A DNA stretch of 64,000 bases, taken from Salibaculum griseiflavum (GTDB taxonomy: Bacteria > Pseudomonadota > Alphaproteobacteria > Rhodobacterales > Rhodobacteraceae). Below, piece after piece: positions 1 through 8,680 of this stretch (within the stretch, counting starts at the first letter, position 1; each line of letters begins with the position of its first letter). A model generated the notes under the pieces. It ran no database searches, was not told the DNA's origin, and saw only the letters and a program-made list of their open reading frames with translations. The position numbers and the translations under genes are program-made. The stretch lies in NCBI RefSeq assembly GCF_003129565.1, contig NZ_QETF01000001.1, positions 1 to 64,000 on the forward strand, in the 5' to 3' direction.

Positions 1-60
1 GGGGAAGAAGGGCTCAAGACGCGCCATCTGCGCCTCCGTCAGCCAGAAAAGATCAGACAT
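1..60 (-). CDS. IS5-family transposase, N-terminal fragment
   Basis: The minus strand from 60 reads MSDLFWLTEAQMARLEPFFP, the characteristic opening of IS5-family (DDE) transposases, which begin with a helix that recognises the terminal repeat. Only 20 codons are inside the window, so it cannot be judged whether the gene is intact. The start codon lies about 64 bp inside the presumed element end, the usual layout for these elements. Confidence 0.8.
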   Translation of the reverse strand, partial: MSDLFWLTEAQMARLEPFFP

Positions 61-124
61 GGTCACCGCTCGTTTTTCGAACCGTGAATCACGCCGAAAT
101 GCGGAAATCAATGGGTCCTGACCC
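1..124 (-). mobile_element. IS5-family insertion sequence, terminal part
   Basis: The left edge of the window is the end of an insertion sequence whose transposase reads leftwards out of the window. The outermost bases, read on the minus strand, form a short palindrome (GGGTCAGGACCC, 113-124), which fits a terminal inverted repeat. The bases next to it (CTAG, 124-127) fit the YTAR-type targets known for IS5-group elements. The element boundary at 124 is inferred, because the other end and the target duplication lie outside the window. Confidence 0.65.
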
Positions 125-658
125 TAGTTGGGCAATCTGTTGCTCCAGCTGCATAGCGCGATCAATCGTCTTTTGAGCGCTTGCGGTGGCATTTTTTTTG
201 TATGTATCAATGTCTGAAATGGCGTCGCGGGCGGCAAGAAAGGCCTGAGCTGTGAAGCCACGCGCCACCACTCGGTCGATCCACGCAGTTCCCCAGTACT
301 TCTTTTCCGGTTTAAAACCAAATCCAACAATAAAATTATCCACCTCTACCTCGAAGTGATCGTCCTCAAAGCGAATCTTCTCTTGAACTAAGTTTCCCGT
401 GGCAGCGATCTTCCACCGGAACTCGCAGTCCTTATAAGAGCAATCCGACGCTTCAATGCGAATTGACGTCACAAAGACGGGTTCAGTGAATTCAAAATCA
501 AACCAATCCGACCTGCCCTTAGTTCCCGTTGGTTCACCATCAAGCTCAGCTAGTCTTGTCGTTTTCCGATATTGTTTATCATAAAGTTCAAACGGAATTG
601 GTGCATTGTCTGGAGTTTCAACTGACTGAATTTTTTCTAAATCACTTTGTTCTGCCAT
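89..658 (-). CDS. hypothetical protein, 3' end replaced by IS insertion
   Basis: I do not recognise this 189-residue product. Residues about 40-135 are rich in beta-strand-forming and aromatic residues (DWFDFEF, then RWKIAATG, then KKYWGTAWIDRVVARGF), loosely like a discoidin or carbohydrate-binding sandwich. Residues about 140-175 look like a coiled coil (DTYKKNATASAQKTIDRAMQ). The last 12 codons (LGSGPIDFRISA) are the insertion-sequence end read through, so the native C-terminus is missing. The natural gene must once have continued beyond the element. The gene is visibly richer in A and T than everything to its right, which suggests recent acquisition. Function unknown. Confidence 0.7.
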   Translation of the reverse strand: MAEQSDLEKIQSVETPDNAPIPFELYDKQYRKTTRLAELDGEPTGTKGRSDWFDFEFTEPVFVTSIRIEASDCSYKDCEFRWKIAATGNLVQEKIRFEDDHFEVEVDNFIVGFGFKPEKKYWGTAWIDRVVARGFTAQAFLAARDAISDIDTYKKNATASAQKTIDRAMQLEQQIAQLGSGPIDFRISA

Positions 659-816
659 TCTGATACCCGACCTCTTGTGCCCAAAGAAAAAAACAAGAAT
701 ACAACTCTACACCTTCCTCCGCAACCGCTTGACCGTCCTCGTTTCTTTGTGGCCTTCAGATGGCGTTGGACCGACCCTTCAATGCTGGCTTTCGGAAACG
801 GCGCTAAACGACCACC

Positions 817-2185
<1,369 letters not shown>

Positions 2186-2226
2186 GATCGCCTCTTACCA
2201 CGTGTCGCCGGGATTTGCAGCGCAAT

Positions 2227-2260
2227 GGAAAAGGGCCGCTCCGGCGAGGAAACGGCCCTT
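2227..2260 (-). terminator. Rho-independent terminator before arfB
   Basis: On the minus strand a perfect 8-bp stem (AAGGGCCG at 2253-2260 pairing with CGGCCCTT at 2231-2238) encloses a 14-nt loop and is followed by TTTTCC. It ends the short transcript described at 2227-2422 and isolates arfB from yhhQ. Confidence 0.75.
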
Positions 2261-2349
2261 CGAAAGTTCAGGAGGTGGGGTCGGTTAGACTGCTCTCACG
2301 CGTTGGTGATAACCGGCCCACCTGAAGGTTCGCACACCCGAGGGCTGCC

Positions 2350-2406
2350 TCAGATGTCAAACCTCCAAGCTGTCCCGACACCTCTCTCCAATCTCTTTCT
2401 AGACAC
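2350..2406 (-). CDS. candidate 18-aa peptide with very strong ribosome-binding site
   Basis: A GTG codon at 2406 sits 7 nt after GGAGG in a 17-nt stretch fully complementary to the 16S tail. It opens the frame VSRKRLERGVGTAWRFDI, which stops at TGA (2350-2352). A further 17 in-frame codons follow that TGA before a second TGA. The peptide is basic and carries one Trp. It could be a leader peptide, a very small protein, or a by-product of an RNA that binds 16S rRNA. There is no homology evidence available to me, only the ribosome-binding site. Confidence 0.4.
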   Translation of the reverse strand: MSRKRLERGVGTAWRFDI

Positions 2407-2487
2407 TGGATCACCTCCTTTCATTGGTTTCGCCTGGGGTCAGGAAAACACAAGATCGGGGGATCACCAAAGAAAAAATTACTACAT

Positions 2488-3126
2488 TTACGTGACGGGC
2501 CGCAGGAGGCGCCCAACGATCAGGCGGAATGGGACCAACGCGATCAATGCAATGGCGAGTTTGACACCCCAATCGGCCACGGCCAGCGTCACCCAGAGAG
2601 GGGCCTCGGGGCCTGTCAGCAGGAAGGGTGCCGCATCCTGGGCCCAGGAGATCTGCGCATCGGCCGACGCGCCAAAGGACAGCGCCGCGCTGAAGGCGAT
2701 GGTGAAGAACAAGGCGGTATCGACGGCCGAGCCGATCACGGTCGAGGTCAACGGGGCCTTCCACCAGGCGCCTTCGCGCAGGCGGGCGAAGATCGCCACG
2801 TCCAGCAGTTGCGCGACGAGAAACGCGGTGCCCGAGGCCACGGCAACCCGCAGCGGCACGGCGGCATAGGTATAGCCATCGCCCTGCAACATGATCTGGC
2901 TGCCGATCAGCGAACAGATCACGCCTGTCACGAACCCGGCGAAGACAACGCGGCGCGCCGGGCCCGCGCCATAGACGCGGTTCATGATATCGGTCACCAG
3001 GAAGGCGAAGGGATAGGTAAAGGCGCCCCAGGTCAGGAGACCATCAAGCAGAAGGAATTGGACGAGGATATTGGAGGCCACCACGACGGTGGCCATGGCA
3101 AGGATGCCAGGAAGAAGACGGGTCAT
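2488..3126 (-). CDS. yhhQ: YhhQ/VUT-family queuosine precursor transporter
   Basis: Inner-membrane transporter of the DUF165/VUT family; characterised members import the queuosine precursors preQ0/preQ1 for tRNA modification. The 212-residue product has about six hydrophobic segments and the family's conserved tracts TYPFAFLVTDIMNRVYG (about 38-54) and VDTALFFTIAF (about 135-145). I use ATG at 3126 because the hydrophobic segment starts right after it; a TTG at 3147 would add seven residues. Its mRNA may read into the small structured region 3' of the gene. No preQ1 riboswitch is recognisable in the 95 bp upstream. Confidence 0.85.
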   Translation of the reverse strand: MTRLLPGILAMATVVVASNILVQFLLLDGLLTWGAFTYPFAFLVTDIMNRVYGAGPARRVVFAGFVTGVICSLIGSQIMLQGDGYTYAAVPLRVAVASGTAFLVAQLLDVAIFARLREGAWWKAPLTSTVIGSAVDTALFFTIAFSAALSFGASADAQISWAQDAAPFLLTGPEAPLWVTLAVADWGVKLAIALIALVPFRLIVGRLLRPVT

Positions 3127-3220
3127 GTTTTTGGTCCGTTTTGACAAGGTCGCGGAGACTTGGCTCTGCCCGAATGGCAGAACGCGCCGCTCCTACAGGG
3201 GCGACGCGGGACTTGTCAAC

Positions 3221-4144
3221 TCAGTTGGCGGCGACGGCGCTGCATTGGCCGGGCAGGTCCGCCATGCGGAGCGGTCCGCGGGGCGGGCGCGGCGTGGCCT
3301 CGGGGTCGGGCGGCGGCGGGTTGAGGATGTTGTTGACCCAGACTTGCGCATCGGCACAGCCGTCACCCGGCGGCGGCGGGGCTTGGTTCTCGCAGGCCGT
3401 GTTCCCTGCGGGGCACTTCAGACGCACGTGGAAGTGATAGTGATGCCCCCACCAGGGCCGGATCTTGCGCAGCCAGCTTCGATCGCCGGTTTCCCAGTTG
3501 CACATGGCGACCTTGGCGCCGGGAAAGACGAAAATGCGCGCGACACGGTCATCGCTGGCCGCGGCACGCAGCAGGCGCATGTGCTCTTCGGTCCAGCGGT
3601 CGTTCGTATAGGCGCCGCGTTCGCGCCGCATGGAAATCGAACTTATATTCTCTCGTTCCTGCGCGGTCAGGTTCAAGCGTTGCGGCGGCAGCATCCAGAT
3701 ATCCGCATCCAGTCCCGATTGGTGGCTGGCATGGCCGGTCAGCATCGGGCCCCCGCGTGGCTGGCTCATGTCGCCCACGTAAAGGCCCTGCCAGCCCGGC
3801 AGGGTCGCGGCGAAGCGGCTGAGGTCCTGAACGTAGTCGATGGTTTCCGGCTGGGCCCAGTTGCGGTTGCGGCTCAGGCGCATGGCTTGCCATGTCGGGC
3901 CGGTTTCGGCCAGTTGCACGGCCCCGGCCTGACAGCCGCGGGCATAGCCGCCGATGGCCGCGCTGGCCTGCGTCGAGGCAACGGGCAGGTAGCCGAAGAC
4001 CTCTTTCGCCACGCGGGTGTCGTTGTTGCCTTGGGTGGATACCGTTGTGCGCTCGACGCCATCATAGTCCGTCGCCCCGTCTCGGCAGGCCGCCGTCAGG
4101 GCAAGGGCAAGGATCAGGGCGCCGGTATTGAGGACTTTGACCAT
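3221..4144 (-). CDS. mepA: MepA-type penicillin-insensitive murein endopeptidase (lipoprotein)
   Basis: Peptidase family M74 (LAS group); cleaves D-Ala-meso-DAP cross-links in peptidoglycan in the periplasm. The 307-residue product has a lipoprotein signal with lipobox LTAAC (Cys20), unlike the soluble E. coli enzyme. The metal site is visible: HQSGLDAD (His141, Asp148) and HHYHFHVRLKC (His234-His239). The C-terminal 50 residues are a proline-rich extension (NPPPPDPEATPRPPRG). The start at 4144 gives the signal peptide directly. The gene overlaps the 3' end of the MFS gene upstream by 31 bp, so the two are likely cotranscribed. Confidence 0.9.
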   Translation of the reverse strand: MVKVLNTGALILALALTAACRDGATDYDGVERTTVSTQGNNDTRVAKEVFGYLPVASTQASAAIGGYARGCQAGAVQLAETGPTWQAMRLSRNRNWAQPETIDYVQDLSRFAATLPGWQGLYVGDMSQPRGGPMLTGHASHQSGLDADIWMLPPQRLNLTAQERENISSISMRRERGAYTNDRWTEEHMRLLRAAASDDRVARIFVFPGAKVAMCNWETGDRSWLRKIRPWWGHHYHFHVRLKCPAGNTACENQAPPPPGDGCADAQVWVNNILNPPPPDPEATPRPPRGPLRMADLPGQCSAVAAN

Positions 4145-5508
4145 TCTGCGCGATCTCCCTCTGGATGGACCCAGCGTAGCAGAACGAAGCCCGCAAGGAA
4201 AAGCCCGATGACGGGGGTGAAACCAAGCCGCGCATCGCCGAACCACCAGGTGAAGAACGCGATGAGACCGGGGGCCAGGAAGGCCGTGGCCTTGCCTGAC
4301 AAGGCGAAGAGGCCGAACGCCTCGGTCGGGCGTTCAGGGTGGGTGTGGCGCACCATCATCGACCGGCTGGCCGAGTAGATGCCGCCGCCAGCCCCGCCGA
4401 TGATGGAGCCACAGATATAGAAAAGGATATCCGGCACCGCGCTGCCCGGGGCCAAGGGGATGCCAAGCACCTGTTCTCGGGTCATGCCGACGATGATGAT
4501 GCAGACCACCATCAGTGTGACAATGCAGAAATGGATCACCGGGCGGGGGCCGAATTTCTTGTCGGCCCGCCCGGCGATGGAGGTCGAGACCGCAGCCGCC
4601 ACCGCGCCGATGATCCCGAACACGGCGATCTGCATAAGGCCCCAATCAAGCACAAGCGCCGCGTAGACCCCGCCAAACGCATAGAGCGCGTTCAACGCGT
4701 CGCGATAGAGCATCGAGGATAGCAGGAAGCTCAAGAGGCTTTGACGGTGGAGGACACCGGACAGGGATTGCTTGAGGTCACGCATGGCTGCGCCCATGCC
4801 GCCATGGCGGTTCGGCGCGTTCTCCTCGCGCACATACATCCAGTAGGGGATCATGAAGATCAGGAACCACGCGGCGATGAATGGTCCGACCGCCCGCGTG
4901 CCTTCGCGCTCCGTCCCGTCCAACAGGCCAAAGGCTGGCGACAGGCCCAGCAATGTTTTGCCTTCGCTGAACTCGTAGAAGAATGGCAGGAAGATCAGCA
5001 GCGCCACGACCCCGCCCCAATAGCCGATCGCGGCCCCGTCGCCGGAAATGCGCCCGATCTCGTCCTGGTCGCCAAGGCTGGGCAGGATCGCATTGGTAAA
5101 GACCAGCGCGTATTCGGCGGCAATGAAGGCGATGGAAAAGGCCACGAGGCAGAAGAGTGCCGCCGACCCGTCCGGCACCATGTACCAAAGCAGCGAGGTG
5201 AAAACGACAAAGACGGCCGAAAAGGCGATAAGCCAGGGCAGCCGTCGCCCGGTGCTATCCGCATAAGCGCCGAGAATCGGCGCGGTAAACGCGATGAAAA
5301 GTCCCGCGATTGTCTGGCCGAGGGACCACATGGATTGGGCCTGCGCGTCGGCCGCTTTCTCAGTCATGCCGGCTGTCAGGAAGAACTCTGCGGCCACGGT
5401 CGCGAAATAGGGCCCGAAAATGAAGGTCAGGCCCAGCGTATAGAACGGCTGGGTTGCCCAATCGAAGGCCATCCAGCCCCAAACGCGTTTCTGCAATGTG
5501 GTCGCCAT
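4114..5508 (-). CDS. MFS transporter, UMF1 (Atg22-like) family
   Basis: Twelve-segment inner-membrane transporter of the major facilitator superfamily, 464 residues. The N-terminus VWGWMAFDWATQPFYTLGLTF (about 8-28) and the motif YADSTGRRLPW after the second segment are typical of the UMF1 family, whose bacterial members mostly have no known substrate (the Atg22 branch exports amino acids from yeast vacuoles). ATG at 5508 places the family-typical W-D-W-A stretch at the N-terminus and has a purine-rich AGGGACGGGA just upstream. The stop lies inside mepA. Confidence 0.85.
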   Translation of the reverse strand: MATTLQKRVWGWMAFDWATQPFYTLGLTFIFGPYFATVAAEFFLTAGMTEKAADAQAQSMWSLGQTIAGLFIAFTAPILGAYADSTGRRLPWLIAFSAVFVVFTSLLWYMVPDGSAALFCLVAFSIAFIAAEYALVFTNAILPSLGDQDEIGRISGDGAAIGYWGGVVALLIFLPFFYEFSEGKTLLGLSPAFGLLDGTEREGTRAVGPFIAAWFLIFMIPYWMYVREENAPNRHGGMGAAMRDLKQSLSGVLHRQSLLSFLLSSMLYRDALNALYAFGGVYAALVLDWGLMQIAVFGIIGAVAAAVSTSIAGRADKKFGPRPVIHFCIVTLMVVCIIIVGMTREQVLGIPLAPGSAVPDILFYICGSIIGGAGGGIYSASRSMMVRHTHPERPTEAFGLFALSGKATAFLAPGLIAFFTWWFGDARLGFTPVIGLFLAGFVLLRWVHPEGDRAEWSKSSIPAP

Positions 5509-5569
5509 TCCCGTCCCTGTCTTTTTGCCGTGATAAGACAGACAAAGGCCCGGGCTGGCAAGCGTTGCG

Positions 5570-6106
5570 TCAGTCCTGCATCGGCGGCCACGGGCGCTGG
5601 GCGTCGGCTTCGCCCCAGGCAATGACCCAGTCGGGCAAGTCCGGCGAGGGTCCAGCGTGGCCAAGCGCCTGCGCCATTTCCGAAGGGGGCACGATGCCGC
5701 CCTTGCCCGTCACGGCCATCCGCAACAGGGCATGGCTGCTGCATTCCCCGTCGCTACGCCACAGGGCCTGTTCGAGGTAGAAGAACTTTTCGTCGAAGCC
5801 CACGCAGCGGGTGCGCTGGGTCAGCTTGTAAAAGGCATGCACACGCCTGCGATACCGGACCGAGGCCCCGGCCACCGCCATGCCCCATTTGCGGGTTTTC
5901 AACAGGTCGATCATACCCACCCGCTGCGCCATGGGCAGGCGGCCGAGGTCGAACAGCGTCAGGGTGCGCCCGTTGTTGAGCTCCATCCAGATATCCAGGT
6001 CCCAGGGCCAGCAGATGTGCTGGCTCTCATGGGTGTCCCAAAGCCCCATGGGCGGCGCCTTGCGGGCGCGCGACATCTGCCAGGACATGCGCAGGAACGG
6101 ATACAT
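5570..6106 (-). CDS. thioesterase-like (hot-dog fold, THEM6-type) protein
   Basis: Predicted acyl-CoA thioesterase-like protein of 178 residues. The run ESQHICWPWDLDIWMELNNG followed by RTLTLFDLGRLP and YRRRVHAFYKLTQRTRCVGFDEKFFYLEQ matches the 4HBT_2/THEM6-like hot-dog pattern, with the usual DxWxELNNGR entry helix. Substrate unknown. ATG at 6106 gives the family-typical start (MYPFLRM); a longer frame upstream has no counterpart. It is divergent from yggT, and a perfect 8-bp hairpin lies in the shared upstream region. Confidence 0.7.
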   Translation of the reverse strand: MYPFLRMSWQMSRARKAPPMGLWDTHESQHICWPWDLDIWMELNNGRTLTLFDLGRLPMAQRVGMIDLLKTRKWGMAVAGASVRYRRRVHAFYKLTQRTRCVGFDEKFFYLEQALWRSDGECSSHALLRMAVTGKGGIVPPSEMAQALGHAGPSPDLPDWVIAWGEADAQRPWPPMQD

Positions 6107-6133
6107 GGCGCGAGGTAAACCGTGCCCCTTCGA

Positions 6134-6153
6134 CCGGGTCAAGACTGACCCGG
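6134..6153. promoter_or_regulatory. perfect inverted repeat between thioesterase and yggT
   Basis: CCGGGTCA and TGACCCGG (8-bp arms) are separated by AGAC in the divergent intergenic region, 28 bp from the thioesterase start. There is no T-run on either side, so this is a better candidate for an operator or a leader hairpin than for a terminator. Confidence 0.4.
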
Positions 6154-6231
6154 CGTGACAGTGCGCCACAATGGGGATTGCCCCCGCGCCCGCACGCCCC
6201 TAGTTGAGATAGGCAAGGAAAGGACCGGACA

Positions 6232-6498
6232 ATGAATGACATTCAGCAGATCGCGCTTTTGCTTATCGGCGTCGTGCGCTTTTTCATCATCGTGCATTTC
6301 ATCATGAGCTGGCTGATCAATTTTCAGGTGCTCAACATCCGGCAACCTTTCGTCTACCAGGTCTGGTCCGGCCTGAACCGGCTGATGGAGCCGATCTATG
6401 CTCCGATCCGCCGTATCCTTCCGCCCATGGGCGGGCTGGACCTGTCGCCGCTGGTGGCTCTGATCGGGATCGAGGTGCTGCGCATCCTGATTATATGA
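6232..6498 (+). CDS. YggT family membrane protein
   Basis: Small integral membrane protein of 88 residues with two hydrophobic segments (about 6-27 and 70-88), joined by the conserved YggT signature NRLMEPIYAPIRRILPPMGGLDLSPLVALI. Members sit in the cytoplasmic membrane and have been linked to osmotic tolerance and to cell-division or photosynthesis membrane organisation, but no biochemical role is established. GGAAAGGACC lies upstream of the ATG at a normal distance. Confidence 0.9.
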   Translation: MNDIQQIALLLIGVVRFFIIVHFIMSWLINFQVLNIRQPFVYQVWSGLNRLMEPIYAPIRRILPPMGGLDLSPLVALIGIEVLRILII

Positions 6499-6534
6499 CG
6501 CGCGGGGACTTGTTCACCGAATCTTAGTGTGGGA

Positions 6535-6565
6535 TTTGTTGGGTAAAGAGCAGTTAACCAACAAA
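6535..6565. promoter_or_regulatory. inverted repeat immediately upstream of recQ
   Basis: TTTGTTGG and CCAACAAA (8-bp perfect arms) flank a 15-nt centre and end 11 bp before the recQ ATG, so the repeat covers the ribosome-binding region. It could fold in the mRNA and reduce recQ translation, or be a protein site. There is no recognisable alphaproteobacterial LexA box (GTTC-N7-GTTC) here. Confidence 0.4.
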
Positions 6566-6576
6566 CAGGTCCACGC

Positions 6577-8610
6577 ATGAGCGCTGCCACGCTCCTTCGC
6601 GATGTCTTCGGATTCGATGCCTTCCGTCCCGGTCAGCAGGACATCGTCGAGGCCGTGGCCGAAGGACGCAATACCTTGGCCATCATGCCCACGGGCGGGG
6701 GCAAGTCGCTCTGTTTCCAATTGCCCGCGCTGGTCCGCGATGGCGTGACGGTGGTGATTTCCCCGCTGATCGCGCTGATGCGCGACCAGGTGCGCGGGCT
6801 GCAAGAGGCCGGCGTCGCCGCCCATGCGCTGACCTCGGGCAATACCGAGGATGAGACCGACGCCGCCTTCCGCGCCTTGCAGGATGGCAGTTGCAAGCTG
6901 CTCTACATGGCGCCTGAACGGCTGGCCTCAGGCGGGGCGCAGCGGATGCTCAAGCAAGCGGGCGTGACCCTGATCGCCGTGGACGAGGCGCATTGCGTCA
7001 GCCAATGGGGCCATGATTTCCGCCCCGACTACCTGCGGATCGGTGATCTGCGCCGTGCGCTCGACGTGCCGCTGGCCGCCTTCACCGCAACCGCCGATGC
7101 CGAAACCCGCGCCGAGATCGTCGAGAAGCTGTTCGATGGCGAGGCGCCGCAGACTTTCCTGCGCGGTTTCGATCGGCCCAACATCCACCTTGCCTTCGCC
7201 GTCAAGGACCAGCCCCGCCGCCAGATCATGGCTTTCGCCGCTGCGCGCAAGGGCCAATCCGGCATCGCCTATTGTGGAACACGGGCCAAGACCGAAACGC
7301 TGGCCGCCGCCTTGCGCGAGGACGGCCACAACGCCTGCCACTACCACGGCGGGATGGAAGCCGAGGATCGCCGCGCTGTGGAACGGCGGTTCCAGCAAGA
7401 GGACGGGCTGATCGTTTGCGCGACGGTGGCTTTCGGCATGGGGATCGACAAACCGGATATCCGCTGGGTCGCCCATGCGGACCTGCCCAAGTCGATCGAA
7501 GCCTATTACCAGGAGATCGGGCGCGCGGGGCGTGATGGGGCGCCCGCCGAGACGTTGACCCTGTTTGGCCCGCAGGACATCGGCTTTCGCCGCCAGCAGA
7601 TCGACGAGGGGCTGGCGCCCCCCGAACGCCGCGCCGCCGACCACGGCCGATTGAACGCCTTGCTGGGCTTGGCCGAGGCACTGACCTGCCGCCGCCAGAC
7701 CCTGCTTGGCTATTTCGGGGAAGACGCCGAACCATGCGGCAATTGTGATCTGTGCGACAAGCCTGCCGAGGTCTTCGACGGCACCACCCCGGTGCGCATG
7801 GCCCTGTCGGCGGCGCTGCGCACGGGCGAGAATTTCGGTGCGGGCCACCTGATCGAGATCCTGCTGGGATCGGAGACCGACAAGATCCGCCAGCGCGGCC
7901 ACGACCAGTTGCCGACCTATGGCGTCGGCAAGGACTATTCCCGTCAGCAATGGCAGGCGATCTTTCGGCAGATGATGGGCCATGACCTGCTGCGCCCCGA
8001 CCCCGAGCGGCACGGGGCGCTGCGGATGACCGAACGCGCCCGCCCGATCCTGCGGGACGAGGAAAGGATCCAGCTGCGCCGCGACACCATCCGGACCGCC
8101 AAGACCGGCCCCAAGGTGCGCGCCATGGTCAGCGAGGAGGATGCGCCGCTTCTGTCCGCGCTCAAGGCCAAACGGCGGGCGCTGGCCGAGGCGCAGGGGG
8201 TGCCGGCCTATATCATCTTCAATGACCGCACCCTGATCGAGATGGCCGAAACGCGCCCGCGCACCCTTGATGACATGGCGCGGGTCTCGGGGATCGGATC
8301 CAAGAAACTGGACAGTTACGGCGCGGCCTTTCTGGAAGTGATCAGCGGCGAGACTCAGCAGATGCATCCGGCCCGCGCCAGGCTGGCAGGACGTGACGAA
8401 GGATCGCTTTATGACAGGCTCCTCGAAGTTCAGGCCGATCTGGCACGCGGCCCCGATGGAACGGACAAGCCGATGACCTGCTCTGCCTCCCTCTTGGCCC
8501 GGGTCGCGCGTCAGAAACCGCGCGATGCCACCACGATGGCGCGGCTTCTGGGCGACCGGTATGCGGACCGTTTCGGGGCGGCCTTCCTGAACGTGATCGC
8601 CGAGGCCTGA
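6577..8610 (+). CDS. recQ: ATP-dependent DNA helicase RecQ
   Basis: 3'-5' superfamily 2 helicase for recombination and replication-fork repair. The 677-residue product has Walker A PTGGGKS (38-44), DEAH at 136-139, the QEIGRAGRDG motif VI (312-321), and the zinc-binding cysteines 371, 387, 390 and 393 (EPCGNCDLC). A winged-helix RQC region (about 400-510) and an HRDC domain (about 522-592, with RVSGIGSKKLDSYG) follow. An additional tail of about 80 residues repeats an HRDC-like pattern (LLARVARQKPRDATTMARLL). The protein is longer than E. coli RecQ because of this second C-terminal module. Confidence 0.96.
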   Translation: MSAATLLRDVFGFDAFRPGQQDIVEAVAEGRNTLAIMPTGGGKSLCFQLPALVRDGVTVVISPLIALMRDQVRGLQEAGVAAHALTSGNTEDETDAAFRALQDGSCKLLYMAPERLASGGAQRMLKQAGVTLIAVDEAHCVSQWGHDFRPDYLRIGDLRRALDVPLAAFTATADAETRAEIVEKLFDGEAPQTFLRGFDRPNIHLAFAVKDQPRRQIMAFAAARKGQSGIAYCGTRAKTETLAAALREDGHNACHYHGGMEAEDRRAVERRFQQEDGLIVCATVAFGMGIDKPDIRWVAHADLPKSIEAYYQEIGRAGRDGAPAETLTLFGPQDIGFRRQQIDEGLAPPERRAADHGRLNALLGLAEALTCRRQTLLGYFGEDAEPCGNCDLCDKPAEVFDGTTPVRMALSAALRTGENFGAGHLIEILLGSETDKIRQRGHDQLPTYGVGKDYSRQQWQAIFRQMMGHDLLRPDPERHGALRMTERARPILRDEERIQLRRDTIRTAKTGPKVRAMVSEEDAPLLSALKAKRRALAEAQGVPAYIIFNDRTLIEMAETRPRTLDDMARVSGIGSKKLDSYGAAFLEVISGETQQMHPARARLAGRDEGSLYDRLLEVQADLARGPDGTDKPMTCSASLLARVARQKPRDATTMARLLGDRYADRFGAAFLNVIAEA

Positions 8611-8680
8611 TTTGCCGCACTGGCCTTCCGCCCAATTCGCCATATTCTCTGCCAGGAATTGAAATACGAAGAGGTTCCAG

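Larger units (their letters stand above)
2227..2422 (-). ncRNA. candidate short structured transcript with extreme Shine-Dalgarno
   Basis: The 302-bp gap between arfB and yhhQ is not empty. Reading the minus strand, it contains GAAAGGAGGTGATCCAG (17 nt, 2406-2422), a perfect complement of the conserved 16S rRNA 3' end. A GTG-initiated 18-codon frame follows. After that comes a long imperfect hairpin: GGTGGG/CCCACC (2317-2322 with 2274-2279) stacked on CGGTTA/TAACCG (2310-2315 with 2282-2287), enclosing a 4-bp inner stem TCAC/GTGA. A terminator closes it. The layout suggests a discrete RNA of about 200 nt that may be translated. I do not recognise it as a known RNA family. Confidence 0.5.

Noticed and set aside
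2401-2424. TGGATCACCTCCTTTC on the plus strand, identical to a 16S rRNA 3' end
   Set aside because: There is no upstream 16S sequence. The match arises because the minus strand carries its complement as an extreme ribosome-binding site.
2488-3220. preQ1 riboswitch for the YhhQ transporter
   Set aside because: The 95 bp before the gene shows no preQ1 pseudoknot with an A-rich tail; only a generic GC hairpin is present.
6499-6576. SOS (LexA) box before recQ
   Set aside because: A GTTC appears (GTTCACCGAAT) but the second GTTC at the required 7-bp spacing is absent.
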